From: Chlamydoabsidia padenii
Taxonomy: Eukaryota; Mucoromycota; Mucoromycetes; Mucorales; Cunninghamellaceae
Direction of reading: 5' to 3'
DNA: 64,000 nucleotides
Assembly: GCA_025330725.1 (NCBI GenBank)
Contig: JAIWND010000028.1
Coordinates: 119,501-183,500, forward strand
Numbering within the stretch: the first letter of the stretch is position 1; every line of letters begins with the position of its first letter. Under the pieces are notes generated by a model. It did no database searches, was not told the origin of the DNA, and saw only the letters and a program-made list of their open reading frames with translations. Both the position numbers and the translations under genes were made by a program. Shown piece by piece: positions 49,036 through 61,227 of the stretch.

Positions 49036-49082
49036 TCCACACCCCCCGATTATTTGATACAAGTGGTAAAAAGTTCGTTTAT

Positions 49083-50775
49083 TTAATGTCTGTTATATCC
49101 ACCAGTATATCTAGGTTTTCGGGTTGTTGATGAGTCCAAATGTACAATACCACTAAAGGATGGTTTAGGAAGCTGCTTGTCATTATCACCGCCACCACGA
49201 GGGAAATCATTTTCTATTCTTTTATTATTTTTCTTCTTGTTGTTGCTGTTCTTTGTCAATGCTTTCCAATTATTGTTGCCTGATCCACGTTCATTATCAC
49301 CATTTATACTACTATTGTTGCTGCTTGATCCATGTTTGCTGTGTTGATAGCTTTTTGATTTGACAGGTTGTCGTCGTCGTTGCCTATCATAAGAATCGTC
49401 ATCCGTCACTCTGTGTCGTTTCCTTCTATCATGTCGATCTTCATCCGTGTCACTTTGATCCGCCCACCTTTGATGATGTGATGATCCGTGATGTCGACTG
49501 TTGCTGTGTTTTCGTTGATGACCCCCATGTAATTCTTTACCCATTGCCGATGCTTTTGAAAGATGTCGGGCACTAAATGCTGATGCTTGTGCCTGAAGTT
49601 TATGTGATAAGGTCGGACATTCCTATATAGATTTCCCAGTTGGCATCATCAACAATCAATCAATCGTATCCTGTATCACTTACATCACCAAAATGACCTT
49701 TATCACCGCAATTGTAGCAAAATCGTTTGACAGTTTTGTGTGGAGGTACTTCATCAATGTATACATGGACCAGAGTAGGACAGCATTGAGAAGCATGGAT
49801 ATCATCACCACAGTAACGGCAAGAATCACGGCAAGCTGCATTGTCACATTCCTACAATAAAATAATAATAAAAAAAAAGGTGAGTAAGTGATTATCTTTT
49901 CAGTCGGAAATAACATACCGAGGAGAAATGACCACGCTGTTTGCATCTACGGCAATAATCTAGACCAGGACAATAAGAGGTGGTATGTCTTTTTTGACCA
50001 CATTCGCCACACTATATTAAAAAGAGGATAAGTGTCAAAATCATACAGTTACTTTATCCCTACCAACTTACCAAATCGCATTGATATCCCATATGTCCTG
50101 GGTTACCACAAGTATTACAAATAATCACCTTTTTATATGACCTCTGTTTCTGTCGATTCTTATTTCGATTATGGATCTATATATAAGAGCAGACTGATTA
50201 ATATCAAGAAGGAAACCAAATACCTTTGTTATCAATTTGTTACCTGATTGTCTATCAGTTGTTGTAGTTCATAGTTCAGTTCCTTTTCTTCTTCATCAGT
50301 AGATTCGTCATACGGTAGTTGTTTATTAGTCAAGTTGAGATCAATGTGGTGAATGATGGGTGGGACAGATTGTGGTTTGTTAGTGTGACGGTGAGTATCA
50401 TTATCATCGCTGCTATCTTCACCGCTGGAGGAGTCCGTGCCTGGTTGGGTCATATCAATAGGGGGTATGGTGGAGCGTGTCTTGGTGTGTTGTTCTACTG
50501 TTTCCTTTGATTGCTGCTGCTGTTGTTGTTCTTGTTGCTGAGGTCTAGGAGTGTCTTGATTGATTCCGTATTCTACTGCACTCATAATCCTATCTTCCAG
50601 GTCGCTGTCTAGATCATTATCGCTTGAATCACAATGTACACCCGTAAAAATAAACAAAGAGTTAATACTGTATTTGACAAGTAAGATAAAAGAGTTAATG
50701 GACAAACCTGGATCTGGCATTTTGGTCTTCGTATTGCTGTAGTAAAGCCAAATCTTCCTCATCGTCGTCGTACAT
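49083..50775 (-). CDS. Air1/Air2-like zinc-knuckle protein (TRAMP complex)
   Basis: Six exons (49083-49622, 49684-49851, 49919-50011, 50072-50176, 50244-50622, 50708-50775) give 450 residues. The N-terminal third is acidic with a Gln run. Five CCHC knuckles follow: CNTCGNPGHMGYQC, CGECGQKRHTTSYC, CRRCKQRGHFSSEC, CRYCGDDIHASQCC and CYNCGDKGHFGDEC; knuckles 3 and 5 are completed only by splicing. The tail is Arg/His/Asp/Ser-rich. Five knuckles in this array are typical of yeast Air1/2 and human ZCCHC7, the RNA-binding subunits of TRAMP, which feeds RNAs to the nuclear exosome. The stop codon lies only 47 bases before the start of the next gene on the same strand. Confidence 0.9.
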
Positions 50776-51047
50776 GGTATTAACAATAAAGTGGAGAGAG
50801 GAGAGAGAGGAGAGTAAAACGAATTAAAAGATTTTTTTTTTTTTTTTTTTTTTTGATTTTATAAGTCCGTGACAGCGCGCGGGGTGTTAATCTACAGACT
50901 CACCAATGCAATGCCCAATTGACAAATAACTAGAATCAAGTCAAACACCACAACAGTTTATTATCCCACCAAAATAACAATATATATATATATATATATA
51001 TAACTACTATTATGTACAGTTGAGATAACAAAAACAAGAGACTACAT

Positions 51048-52707
51048 TTACAATCGACTCCATAACCATCCAGAGTACCAGTTCGATTTCTTGGGAGTGG
51101 CCAATCTTGGGAGGATTTCGACCTGTTCAGCAGGAGTTACTTGACCCACATTTTGGAAGGAAGCCAAATCAGTATCTTGCTCATCCTTGAGTTCGATCAC
51201 CGTAACAGTAATATCATCACGATACCGACGAGAAGGTTGACGGGTCAAACGTTTTGACAATTCTAAAGTAGGATCAGAAACCGGGACATTTTTACCCACA
51301 TTTTTGTAAACGGCATCATAAAGAAGTGATTCACGAATCATGTGTGTAGCTGGATTGGCTTCTTCATTGGCAGCAGAGTTCTTCCATCGACTAATAAGTT
51401 GAGCAGCCACTTGATCACCAGATTCACTTCGTACATTATCCCAGCTAAGTTCATCCCAAAGTCCATCTGTGCCGATAATCACATACTTGTCGCCCTTTTG
51501 TAATTTATGGTGAGAGGTCAATGGTTTGGAAGATAAGTAAGGTGGAGTACGATAATGAACAACGATACGATGGTGATATCGAGCAAATGTGCTGTATGCT
51601 TCATAAGGAATAAAAGGAAGAACCTTGATTTGATAATCCCGAGGTACCTTGTACATTATATCACCAAAGGCTACAAATATAATAAAATAAAATAAAACAA
51701 GGATGAGTTTCCGAGTGCATATTAGACTGTATTGATTTGACTTACATCCACCAACGGCAATCAACCCAAAGATACGGTTCCGGTGGACAATGTTTTGAGC
51801 TTCGTCAGGTGGGTGTTGTGAGATCATGTGCGCCTTCCATGCTGGATTAGCAGGAGATTCTTCTTCCACCAGTCGACGACCAGACCAGGTACCATCTTCT
51901 TCTTGACGTACAACTAGAGAATAAGATTAGATTCATTCATTCCATTCAAATTAAAATTTATACTTACTAACGACGCGAGAGTCACCTGTATTAGCAGCAT
52001 AAAGATCGTCACCATCCAAATAGACCGCACAGGCACATGACCCATGAATGGCTTCCTTGATAATTAAATCAGCAGCAGCAGGATCGGCATGTTTGCGTAC
52101 GGCGTCCTGGATATCCTTTTCATTCAACTGTTGGACATTACGAGGGAAGAGATCATAAAAGCGTTGTTGTATATCTTGATCGAGGTCTTCAAATGCTGTA
52201 CTAATCGCCACTTCCACCGAGTCCTTGTCGCCTTTGTTTTCCAATTGTCGCGCTACATAACTTGGTAATTGTTTTTGAATCAATTTGGAGCAAAGAGGTC
52301 CAATATGTCCTACAGTTAATTAAGAGAGAAAGTTAGGACAAGGGACTTGCGTATTGTTTTTGATTATTACCATCATAAACACCAGCAAACAATCCACTGC
52401 TTCCAATAAGATAGGTACTAAAGTGATCTTCTACAGGATTGTTGGATGGCAATTGACTTGTATAAACCGCCCGGACACGATTTAGAGTCACCTTGTTAGC
52501 TAGTTGTTTTGACCGTAGACGAGTATTGATTTCTTCAGGGGAGAGCCACTTGAATGGAAGAGAGTCATGAAATTGTTGAGGAGGATGTTTTTCAGTCTTG
52601 TCCTCCAAAGTAGTAGGGATTTGTTGGTTTTTATAATAATAATATCCAAAACCAGATAATCCTACACCGGCGGCAGCTGTGGATATTATACGGATAGGAA
52701 TAGGCAT
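51048..52707 (-). CDS. PP2C phosphatase, mitochondrial Ptc5/PDP type
   Basis: Four exons (51048-51670, 51746-51913, 51968-52309, 52371-52707) give 489 residues. The N-terminus (MPIPIRIISTAAAGVGLSG) is amphipathic then hydrophobic and fits a mitochondrial signal-anchor. PP2C motifs follow in order: VEDHFSTY, GVYDGHIG (metal-binding DGH), CAVYLDGDDLYAANTGDSR, GLIAVGG, YVIIGTDGLWDEL and RYRDDITVTVIEL. The closest group is Ptc5/Ptc6 and animal pyruvate dehydrogenase phosphatase, so the likely substrate is PDH E1alpha in mitochondria (inference). The C-terminus ends in an aromatic WYSGWLWSRL. Confidence 0.92.
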
Positions 52708-52890
52708 GACAAGGATGAAGAAGAGTTTTTTTTTTTTTTTTTGGGACGCCCACACTTTTATATATCCCACCCCACCCCTCTGTATAATTTAAACACCGAC
52801 AAAAAGAGACAAACACAATGATATAACATCCATTTATTATTACATCAAAGTATTTAAAAAAAAATAAAGAGGAAGAGACGTCCATGTCAT

Positions 52891-53069
52891 TTATTTTTGG
52901 GCCTTGAGGACACGCTTGACGATCTTTTGTTCTTCAATCAAGAAGGCACGAACGATACGGCTACGGACACAGTGACCACATCGAGAACCACCATAGGCAC
53001 GGTTGACAGTCTTTTGGGTCTTGGACACATTGTGGAATTGACGAGCACGGAGAGCCTTAATCTATATAT

Positions 53070-53109
<40 letters not shown>

Positions 53110-53427
53110 AGGATTGGTTGATTAGTATTTCATCAAATGGGATCATAAAGTCCGCCTTACACCAGCCAAGTTATTGCCACAGTCACCGCAACGAGGAGCC
53201 TTGACAGGCTTCTTTTGGTATTGGTAGACAAGCTTAGCACCTAAAAGAGAGAGAGAGAAAAAAAAAAAAAAAAAAAAAAAAAAGAGGGTGAGATGACCAT
53301 TGATGATTCAGGGGAATAGGTTGATGGTATTGTATATGGGATTATTACCAGGAGTCTTGACAATCTTAACTCTGTTGGAGCGAGTGTTGTATGAGAGACG
53401 ACGTCTGTAAGTGACACGTTGAACCAT
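52891..53427 (-). CDS. Ribosomal protein eL34
   Basis: Three exons (52891-53061, 53161-53240, 53349-53427) give 109 residues. The sequence [42 protein letters not shown] and [10 protein letters not shown] is plain eL34, with the two CxxC pairs of its zinc site. It is a 60S subunit protein. It is a little shorter than yeast eL34 (121) because the C-terminal tail after VKRVLKAQK is missing. Introns carry long A/T tracts (poly-T in the transcript near both acceptors). A probable 5' UTR intron lies at 53438-53599. Confidence 0.96.
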
Positions 53428-53894
53428 GGTGAAAATTCTATAACCAAGAGAGAGAGACAGAGAGAGTCGTCAGTATCTATTCATCCATCTGTCGATCCAT
53501 CCATTCATCCATTCATCCATTCATCCATATAATTAAAATCATCCATTATATATCGATCGAAGGATGTATCATCGACAAAGTATCGCCCTGCATTTTTACC
53601 TTTGTGAAAGGAGGAAGTGGGAGATGAATAAATGAACAGAGTCATTTTCAACCTCTCCATCGAGAACGGAATTTGAAAAGCGGGATTTAAATGTATTTTT
53701 TGGGTTGTGCGAGTGTTTCTTTTTGCATTGATGTCCCCAAATATGGAAAGCTGTTTTGTTTCATTTTTGCCCATGCTTTGGGTTTATGATCTTGTGTAAA
53801 TAATAACAATAATGATAAAGGATATAAAAAGGAGGAAAGACAAAATAACATCTTTTTTTTTTTTTTTTTTTTTTGCTCTTTCTTTATAGAAACA
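53428..53894. promoter_or_regulatory. Divergent promoter region, eL34 and F-BAR gene
   Basis: The 467-base spacer holds the probable eL34 5' UTR intron, a motif variant at 53680-53691 (GCGGGATTTAAA), TCCA-type short repeats near 53479-53530, and a poly-T run near 53850-53873 just before the F-BAR start. Confidence 0.45.
53438..53599 (-). other. Probable 5' UTR intron of eL34
   Basis: A donor (CACAAAG|GTAAAA) at 53599 and an acceptor (GGTTATAG) at 53438, about 10 bases before the ATG, bound a 162-base segment with a TCCA repeat. It mirrors the arrangement in ubiquitin-eL40. Confidence 0.45.
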
Positions 53895-56348
53895 ATGACA
53901 CGCAACTTTACTTTTTCTGGTCACTTTTGGGTAAGGGGTATGAAAGATAGGTACGAGTACTTCTCTTAACTTTTATCATCATGTAGGAACATTCTGGTGA
54001 TAATGGAGTGGTGACTCTTGTCAGTAGAATGCGAATGGGGAAACAGACTTGTGAACGACTGAAGGCGGCGTTTGAAATCAGGTAGATAAAAATAAAAAAA
54101 AAGGATGGCGATTTTTCTCTTCTTTCTCTCATTAATCACTTTTGAAAATAGAGTAATTGCTGAACAACAATATGCTGACAATCTCTTTCGAATGGCGGAC
54201 AACATGCAAGGGTGCGAAGAAACAGGACATTTGGCTCAAGTACTAGAAACGACGCAGCACCAATGGACTCACTTGGCCAACATTCATCAACAAAATGCTC
54301 AAGACCTGAACACCAAAGTTATTCAACCTTTATCCAACCTACTCTCAAAACAAAAACAACTACGTCGAGAAGTAGGTTGATGTGGTTCTTTTGTTTTATC
54401 GTATTTGTGATAGATACTGACCACCTTCTTCCTTTTTTAATCAACATTTGTTGTTGTTGATATTAGCTTCAAGCTAGTATGACGAAACTTTTTAATAATC
54501 GCCAATTACAGGTAATAGATCTCCCTTTTTATATATACAATTATCAATAACTAACCAAATAATATATCACTTTTCTCTTTTAGATCCATTGTGTATTACT
54601 GGTAAGTGGTAATAGATCAATACTTGATGATGTATTTGAACTCTTGTTACATTTATAGGCCCGGGATCGATACAACGCCGAATGTACTAAAGCCAATGAA
54701 ATCATGCAACAAAGCTCTGGAAAGGAAAAACACTTTTCTTACAAAAGGGTTAGTGCTGTGATCAAGAAATATCGTAAGTAATGACAATAAAAAGGCATTA
54801 ATTGACAAATACTCATTTTACCTTATTTTGTATAGAACAAGCTTATGATGATGCTATGGCTGATCTGGAAATGGTGACAGAAGAATGGAACAAACAATGG
54901 CAGTACACGTGTCAGGTAAGTTGAGGGAGCAGAGATATCGTATGATTTACTCACATCATGTCATAATTTAGGAATTCGAACTACTGGAAGAAGAAAGACT
55001 TCGATTCCTCCAATCCAATATCGATGATGGTAACGATCTCTTCTTGAATACGTCTTGTACATCTGAAGAAGTAAGTATTCTCTCACAAACGGATATAAAA
55101 CTGAACCAACTTTTTTTTTTTTTTTTGTTACTAGGCCTACCAAAAAATTGAGGATGCTGTGGGCATGATGGATGTGGATGCTGATTTGGATGACTTTGTG
55201 CAAACCAAGGGTGGAAAAACCGATATCCCAAGTAAGTAGGTGATAAAAAAGTAAAAAGTGTAAATGACTAACTCTTTAAGAATGATCATTTAGGTGCCAT
55301 GGATTATATCAAGATGTTTGTTATCCAAGAACAAGACAAATCTAAAGATGAAGATGATATTGAAGATGCCCCAGTGATGGACTCTCATGCTTTGGAGAAG
55401 TTTGATACCGATCATGCTCGCTTGGTGGATCAAGAAGAAAGGCCTGTGAACGACACTTCTCTCATGGTAGGTCGAATAGAAATCTACAACTCTGATGACG
55501 AAACAGACTCGGAGGATTATAGCGACTTTGATTTCGACGATTTGAATGAATCAACAAACGACACTACTGGTCCATCACAACAACACTCATTCCAACATCA
55601 TGATGATGATCATGATCCTTTATACCAGCCTGAAGAATACATTGGAACATCGGATGGGTACTGGGAATACAATCACCATTCTCTGCAAGACGATGACACC
55701 CAGGACACTTTGACGAATGATATAAACAACACACACCACTCTTCCAACTTGCCTGATGATGAAGACAAGACACAAGAATGGGAAGCAACAGACTATGATA
55801 CGCCTCTGATATGTTCTGAAGGCGACAGGATCGACGACTTGCAAATCAGCAATCCAAATGATGACACAAAGCCAACACACTTGGACACATCACAACGACT
55901 ATCCGATAACGCCGAAAAACCTGATTGCCACAACTCACCACCACCACCACCACCTGTCCACCAATTCTATCCCGAAGATTCAAGTTATCAAGTAAATGAA
56001 GAACTGGAAACAATGTTACGGCAATTGGAACAGCAAAAGGAAGCGACACCTATCAGTAAACCACTCGGAGGCCGCCCAAGACTCTCAGGTGTGCGACAAC
56101 GGACACCGAAACCTCGTCAGACATTATTGAAAGCATTGGCGGGGGTACATCATGACGATCAGGCACCTTCTACTATTGTTGCTGGATCAGAAGAACGCAC
56201 CGCGTTGGATTTCTTTGATCCTTTCTCCTCCTTGGCATCTGTGGCAACAAATGATCATCAACAGAAATGGCGATTGCAGGAAGTGACACATGCATTACAA
56301 CATCAAACCGCTCGACGTCCATTGCCCGAGCGTCCTGGCAGGAAATAA
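53895..56348 (+). CDS. F-BAR domain protein (Imp2/Cdc15/Hof1-like)
   Basis: Ten exons (53895-53930, 53987-54081, 54152-54371, 54467-54511, 54584-54601, 54659-54773, 54836-54915, 54972-55070, 55135-55231, 55294-56348) give 619 residues. The first about 280 residues are an F-BAR module: FTFSGHFW at the start, LVSRMRMGKQTCERLKAAFEIR, EQQYADNLFRMA, KQLRRELQASMTKLFNNR, ARDRYNAECTKANEI and EEWNKQWQYTCQEFELLEEERL. F-BAR proteins bind curved membranes, and this subgroup acts at the cytokinetic ring or septum. The rest is acidic and disordered with a Pro run and a basic patch (RPRLSGVRQRTPKPRQ). No SH3 domain follows, unlike Cdc15 and Hof1. Exon 5 is 18 bases. Confidence 0.87.
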
Positions 56349-56731
56349 TGGCCAACTTGATCTCTCTCTCTCTCTCTCTCCCCACTCCCTACTTGTTTGT
56401 TATCTTTAGTATATATCTATATCTATATCTATAAATAGTGTAATATGTTTTATTCTTTACTTTGACTCTTAATAAATGCTATGTTTTTATCAATACCCAT
56501 CATGGTAGATCTAAAACACATACATACAATAAAGACGATGGTTAAATTGATTATAATACAATTTGGATTTGTTTATTAAAGAGAATAGATAGAAGGGGGG
56601 GATATAAAAGTATATACAAAAGGAGGGTGGAAGGAGTGCTAATCACTAAAAGACAAAGGGGTGGGTGATACTATGCTATGTCATCTAAAGGTGTGTGTGC
56701 GTGGGAAGTGTGTGTGTATAGAATAGAAGTT
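56349..56731. other. Convergent spacer
   Basis: It contains a CT repeat just after the F-BAR stop (near 56360-56379), AATAAA-like signals and GT repeats near 56690-56718. No gene is seen. Confidence 0.4.
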
Positions 56732-57192
56732 TCAATAAAATTCTTGGGCGTGATGAAGAATGTCATCAGCACTGGTGATGGATCTAAAAAAAAAAAGTGT
56801 TAGATGGATCATCACATGATAGTATGATGGAACTTACTTGATTTGATCCAAAGGATATTCTTTTTTCAAGAGGTTGGCCAATACCTTGCCTGGGCCAAAA
56901 CAAATGAATTCATCTACATCTTGACCTTTACAATAAGTGATACTTCTTGACCATTGGATCGCTGAAGTAATTTGTTGGACAAGATGATCAGGGATTTCTT
57001 CTGCCGAAGTATACTACAATATACAAAAGAGGTTAATACAATGATATATCCATTTGATTTGTTTTAACTTACAGGTTTAGCTGTTACATTGGAAATGACA
57101 TCCACACATGGTTTTTGGAAGGTGACGCTTTTTAATGCATCTTTCATCACTTGAGCAGCCTCCGCCATGAATTCACAGTGGAAAGGAGCCCT

Positions 57193-57253
<61 letters not shown>

Positions 57254-58275
57254 ATACCAAATAAGGATAAAAGAAGATAAAAAATGTTAATAAGCGTGGT
57301 TTCATATCATCGTCATAGGTCCCACTACTTACGAGACAGGTAAATCGACTGCACGGGCGGCTAATTGCCGTTGTTGTAAAATACGAGAGGCACCATCCAC
57401 ACCACGACTAGTTCCACTAATGACTACTTGGAAAGACTATAAAGAGTGATGAATAACATTGATCAGTATACTTTATTGTCTTTTTTTTTTTTTTTTTTTT
57501 TTTTTTTCTTTACAACTTACGCTGTTGATATTAGCCAATTCCACCACTTCTCCTTTAGGCAACATATCCTTGATTTCACCAATAGCATCTTCAAGATCCT
57601 GGAGTCGGCCTTGCCGCACCACCAAAGCCGCCATTGCCGTATTCGTCTGATGCAAATCCTCCACCGATCGAGTCATGGCTTCACCCCGAAGTCGTACCAA
57701 TCGGACAGCATCGGTCAAGGACAATGATTTTGTCGCCACCAATGCAGTATATTCACCCAAAGAATGACCCAATACATAACCGCATGCCTTGGTCACATCC
57801 AGTCCGAATTCGAGTTCAAGCACTCGAAGCATGGCCACAGAGGTGGTGAGAATCGCCGGTTGTGCATTTTCTGTCAGTTTGAGCTTTTCTTGATGACCAT
57901 CAAAAATGAGTGACTTGAGACCGTATCCTAATGCTTCGTCGGCTTCGTCGAATACCAGTTTGGCAGACCGTGGATAGAGATGGTAGAGATCTTTGCCCAT
58001 CCCCACATATTGAGATCCTTGACCTATATCACCAACAACCCAAGTTTAGTTGTTTGTTTTGCTTTGTTTTGTTTTTATTGTAATGAGTGAGTGGACTGTA
58101 CCTGGGAAGAGAATGGCGCGATGAGCTCGTTCAATACCGGCTGTGCTCTGTAGAGAGAGAGAGAGAGAGAGAGAGATTAGAATATGTAGATTGACCTTTC
58201 TTGTTATGTTTTCTTTACCATCCATGTTCGTCGTCCGCTTGGTGCAAATTTCATAAGGTGTCGAGTAGCAGCCAT
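56732..58275 (-). CDS. mct1: Mitochondrial malonyl-CoA:ACP transacylase
   Basis: Seven exons (56732-56783, 56838-57013, 57073-57190, 57333-57436, 57521-58023, 58102-58147, 58219-58275) give 351 residues. The N-terminus MAATRHLMKFAPSGRRTWM is basic and amphipathic, like a mitochondrial presequence. Motifs of the FabD fold: ILFPGQGSQYVGMGKDL, GHSLGEYTALVA with the nucleophilic Ser, the Arg of LVRLRGEAM, and SAPFHCEFM with the catalytic His. It moves malonyl groups from CoA to ACP in mitochondrial fatty acid synthesis, which supplies lipoate. Introns 1 and 4 carry long CT tracts (plus-strand GA) right before the acceptors. Confidence 0.93.
57195..57251. repeat. GA/CT microsatellite in mct1 intron
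   Basis: About 28 GA dinucleotides. In the mct1 transcript this is a CU tract that ends at the CAG acceptor of exon 5. Confidence 0.9.
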
Positions 58276-58539
58276 AATAATATATAATAAGATGTATAAT
58301 AAAAAAAAAAAGGAAGAGTAATGAAGAAAGAAAGAAAAAAGGAGGAATAAAAAAAAAAAAAAAAAAGATTGGGTTTAAATATAAAGTTAACGACACATGC
58401 CGAAAAAAATGAGGTCCTGACAAAGCTTCATTCAATTAATGGTTACACGAGACGACCGACCCCACACAATTCGGTTAAACGTTTATTGGCATGATTCACA
58501 TAATAGATTTTATTTATAAAACAAAAAAAAAGTAGATGG

Positions 58540-58570
<31 letters not shown>

Positions 58571-58630
58571 AGATGACTATTATGAAAAAAGAAGGGGGAT
58601 GGAATAAGATGTATTTACAAGCAGCAGGAT
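58276..58630. other. mct1 promoter and SSADH 3' region
   Basis: The spacer holds poly-A runs near 58301-58312 and 58350-58366 and a TA repeat near 58543-58570. No gene is seen. Confidence 0.4.
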
Positions 58631-60423
58631 TTAAAGACCGCCCATGTTAATATATTTGATATTGACATAATCATCAATGCCATGGAGAGATCCTTCACGG
58701 CCTAAACCACTTTCCTTGACACCACCAAAGGGAGCATAACAGCTTGAGATGATACCAGAGTTAGCACCGACCATACCCGATTCAAGTTGTTCAGACACAC
58801 GCCATACCCGACCGACATCACGAGAGAAGAAGTAAGCAGCCAAACCAAAGGGAGTATCATTCGCCCGGCGAATAATTTCTTCTTCAGTATCAAAAGCAAA
58901 CAGACCAGCAATAGGACCAAATGTTTCTTCATCGGCGATCATCATGTCATTGGTCATACCCGTCACAACCGTAGGTTCAAAAAAGTTACCGCCCAGAGCC
59001 TTACCACCCACGAGTACCTTGGCACCTTTACTGACAGCATCATCCAGATGACGTTGGACCTTTTCCACCGCGCGAGAGTTGATCAAGGGGCCATGAGTAG
59101 TATTGGAATCAAAGCCATGACCGACCTTGAATTCAGCCACCTTGGCAGCAAATCGTTTGGCGAATTCATCATAGACACCGCGTTGCACGTAGATTCGGTT
59201 GGCACACACACAGGTTTGACCAGTGCCTCGGAATTTGGAGGCCAAAGCACCTTCCACTGCAGCATCCAGATCAGCATCGTCGAATACAATAAAGGGAGCA
59301 TTGCCACCGAGTTCCATCGATACCTTCTTCATTGTGCTAGAGCTTTGAGACATTAAGAGTTTACCCACAGCAGTCTATACATAATAATAATAGAGAGAGA
59401 GAGAGAAAGATGAGTGATCCGACCCTGATTTATATATATATATATATATATGTAGTACTTACCGAACCAGTGAAGGAGATCTTTTTGATAGCAGGGTTAG
59501 TACACAATTCTTTACCAACGTCGGCCACATGTTGATGAGAAGTAACGACATTAACCACACCAGCAGGGATACCCACACGTTTCGCCAATTCACAAAGAGC
59601 CAAAGCAGAGTAAGGGACTTCGGCACCAGGTTTGATCACCACCGTACAACCAGCTGCCAAGGCAGCTCCGACCTTACGAGTCAACATGGCAGTAGGGAAA
59701 TTGAAGGGCAAGATGATACCGACCGGACCCACAGGTTGCTTGATGGTGAGATAACGTTGGTTAGGCATGGGGGAAGGAATCGTGGTACCATACATCCGTA
59801 CAGCTTCTTCGGCAAACCATTCGTAAAAACTAGCACCATAAGCAATTTCACCACGCGCTTCCGCCAATGTTTTGCCGTTTTCCCAGGTGAGGATGGTGGC
59901 GAGATCTTCTTGGTTGGCCATGATCACATCGTACCATTTCTTCAACAAGTCGTGACGTTGCTTACCAGTTGTTTTTGACCAGGTCTTGAAGGCATCGTTG
60001 GCGACATTGATTGCTTGACGAGTTTCTTCCAGGCCCAAGTCGGGGACAGTACCGATTTCTTTACCAGTAGCAGGATCTAAAGAGAAGATACCCTTGTTAT
60101 TGACCTTTTTCCTATTCCCTTTTTTTTTTTTTTTTTCTTTATTACCATCTACTGAGAATGTTTCAGACTTGGAAATCCATTCATTGTTGACAAAAGCTTC
60201 TTGGCGGAAGAGGGAAGGGTCAGATAACTATATATAAAAAAGAAGAAAAGAAAAAATGGTTAGTAATGTGGTTAAAAAAGAAAAAGATACAACTTACCTT
60301 GGGGACTGTGACAGATGTGACAAAAGACTTGGTAGCAGACATGGTGAATTTCTTGGCAGTATAAGGACGGGTGGTATTAAAACAGGCACGTAAATAAGAA
60401 GTCTGCAAAGCAGCTTTAATCAT
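58631..60423 (-). CDS. Succinate-semialdehyde dehydrogenase
   Basis: Four exons (58631-59374, 59463-60076, 60146-60227, 60298-60423) give 521 residues. The first about 27 residues (MIKAALQTSYLRACFNTTR) look like a mitochondrial presequence; a second in-frame Met at residue 28 could start a cytosolic form. Aldehyde dehydrogenase motifs: PFNFPTAMLTRKVGAALAAG, the NAD-site FTGSTAVGK (split by an intron), ELGGNAPF with the general-base Glu, GQTCVCANR with the catalytic Cys, and KESGLGREGS. It fits SSADH (yeast Uga2, bacterial GabD), which oxidises succinate semialdehyde in the GABA shunt; other aldehydes cannot be excluded. Confidence 0.92.
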
Positions 60424-61227
60424 TTGTTAAAAAAAAAAAAAAAAAAAGTTGAAGAGGAAAAGATAAAAGGTGGGATAGGAAAAAAGGACGAAACTAAATG
60501 AACGAGCGGGATAGAAATCTTGTTAGTCAAAAAAGCATTCTAACAAAAATGATTGGATAACGGGTTTTGAATATTAGTCAAAGCTTGTTTTCTGGTTTTG
60601 GAAACATCTGCCCGTTCCTTCCACCATAGATTAATCCTCTAATCGAGAACAATGCAAAGAGAAGGTTACATCATCAAAGACATGATATTGTTAGTCTAAT
60701 TATCTGCTGTATTATCTTTGCATTACTCACGGCAAATTGTTAAACACGAACAACGTCTACCCCATTCCAAATTAAAATACCGACGCATGATTTTTCACAC
60801 GGGCTTTTTCAATAAACTACTGCTATTAACAAACATTTTGGATCTCTTAATACAACCGATGATGCATATTTACAAAATATAGTCTACTATTATGTCATAG
60901 TTATTGTTTTTGTTAAGCTCGTGGATGATACATGCAGCATCTATTATCAAAACACAAGAGGGGTTGTCAAAGATCGATCGATTAACATCTGAGTAAAATA
61001 GGAGGTAGTTTATTTTCTGGCACGCGCTGGGATCACATACCAATTATCATTGCCCATTTTACTTTACAAATACATTAGTGACATTTTTTATTTAAAGAAG
61101 AGAGGGGGGGGAGATAAAAAGAACTACTGTATTTATATAAACGGGGGAATGAAGTCTATATCTACACTATGCTATCAAGTTGTCAGCTGCATTATCGAGT
61201 TGGATGATTGGTTCAAGTTTAGTATTT
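60424..61227. other. SSADH promoter and spacer
   Basis: It holds a poly-A run near 60428-60447 and a weak GAGCGGGATAGAAAT near 60502-60516. No gene is recognised. Confidence 0.4.

Noticed and set aside
58787..59356. 189-codon frame opposite the SSADH gene
   Set aside because: Antisense shadow of the dehydrogenase exon; no recognisable protein features.
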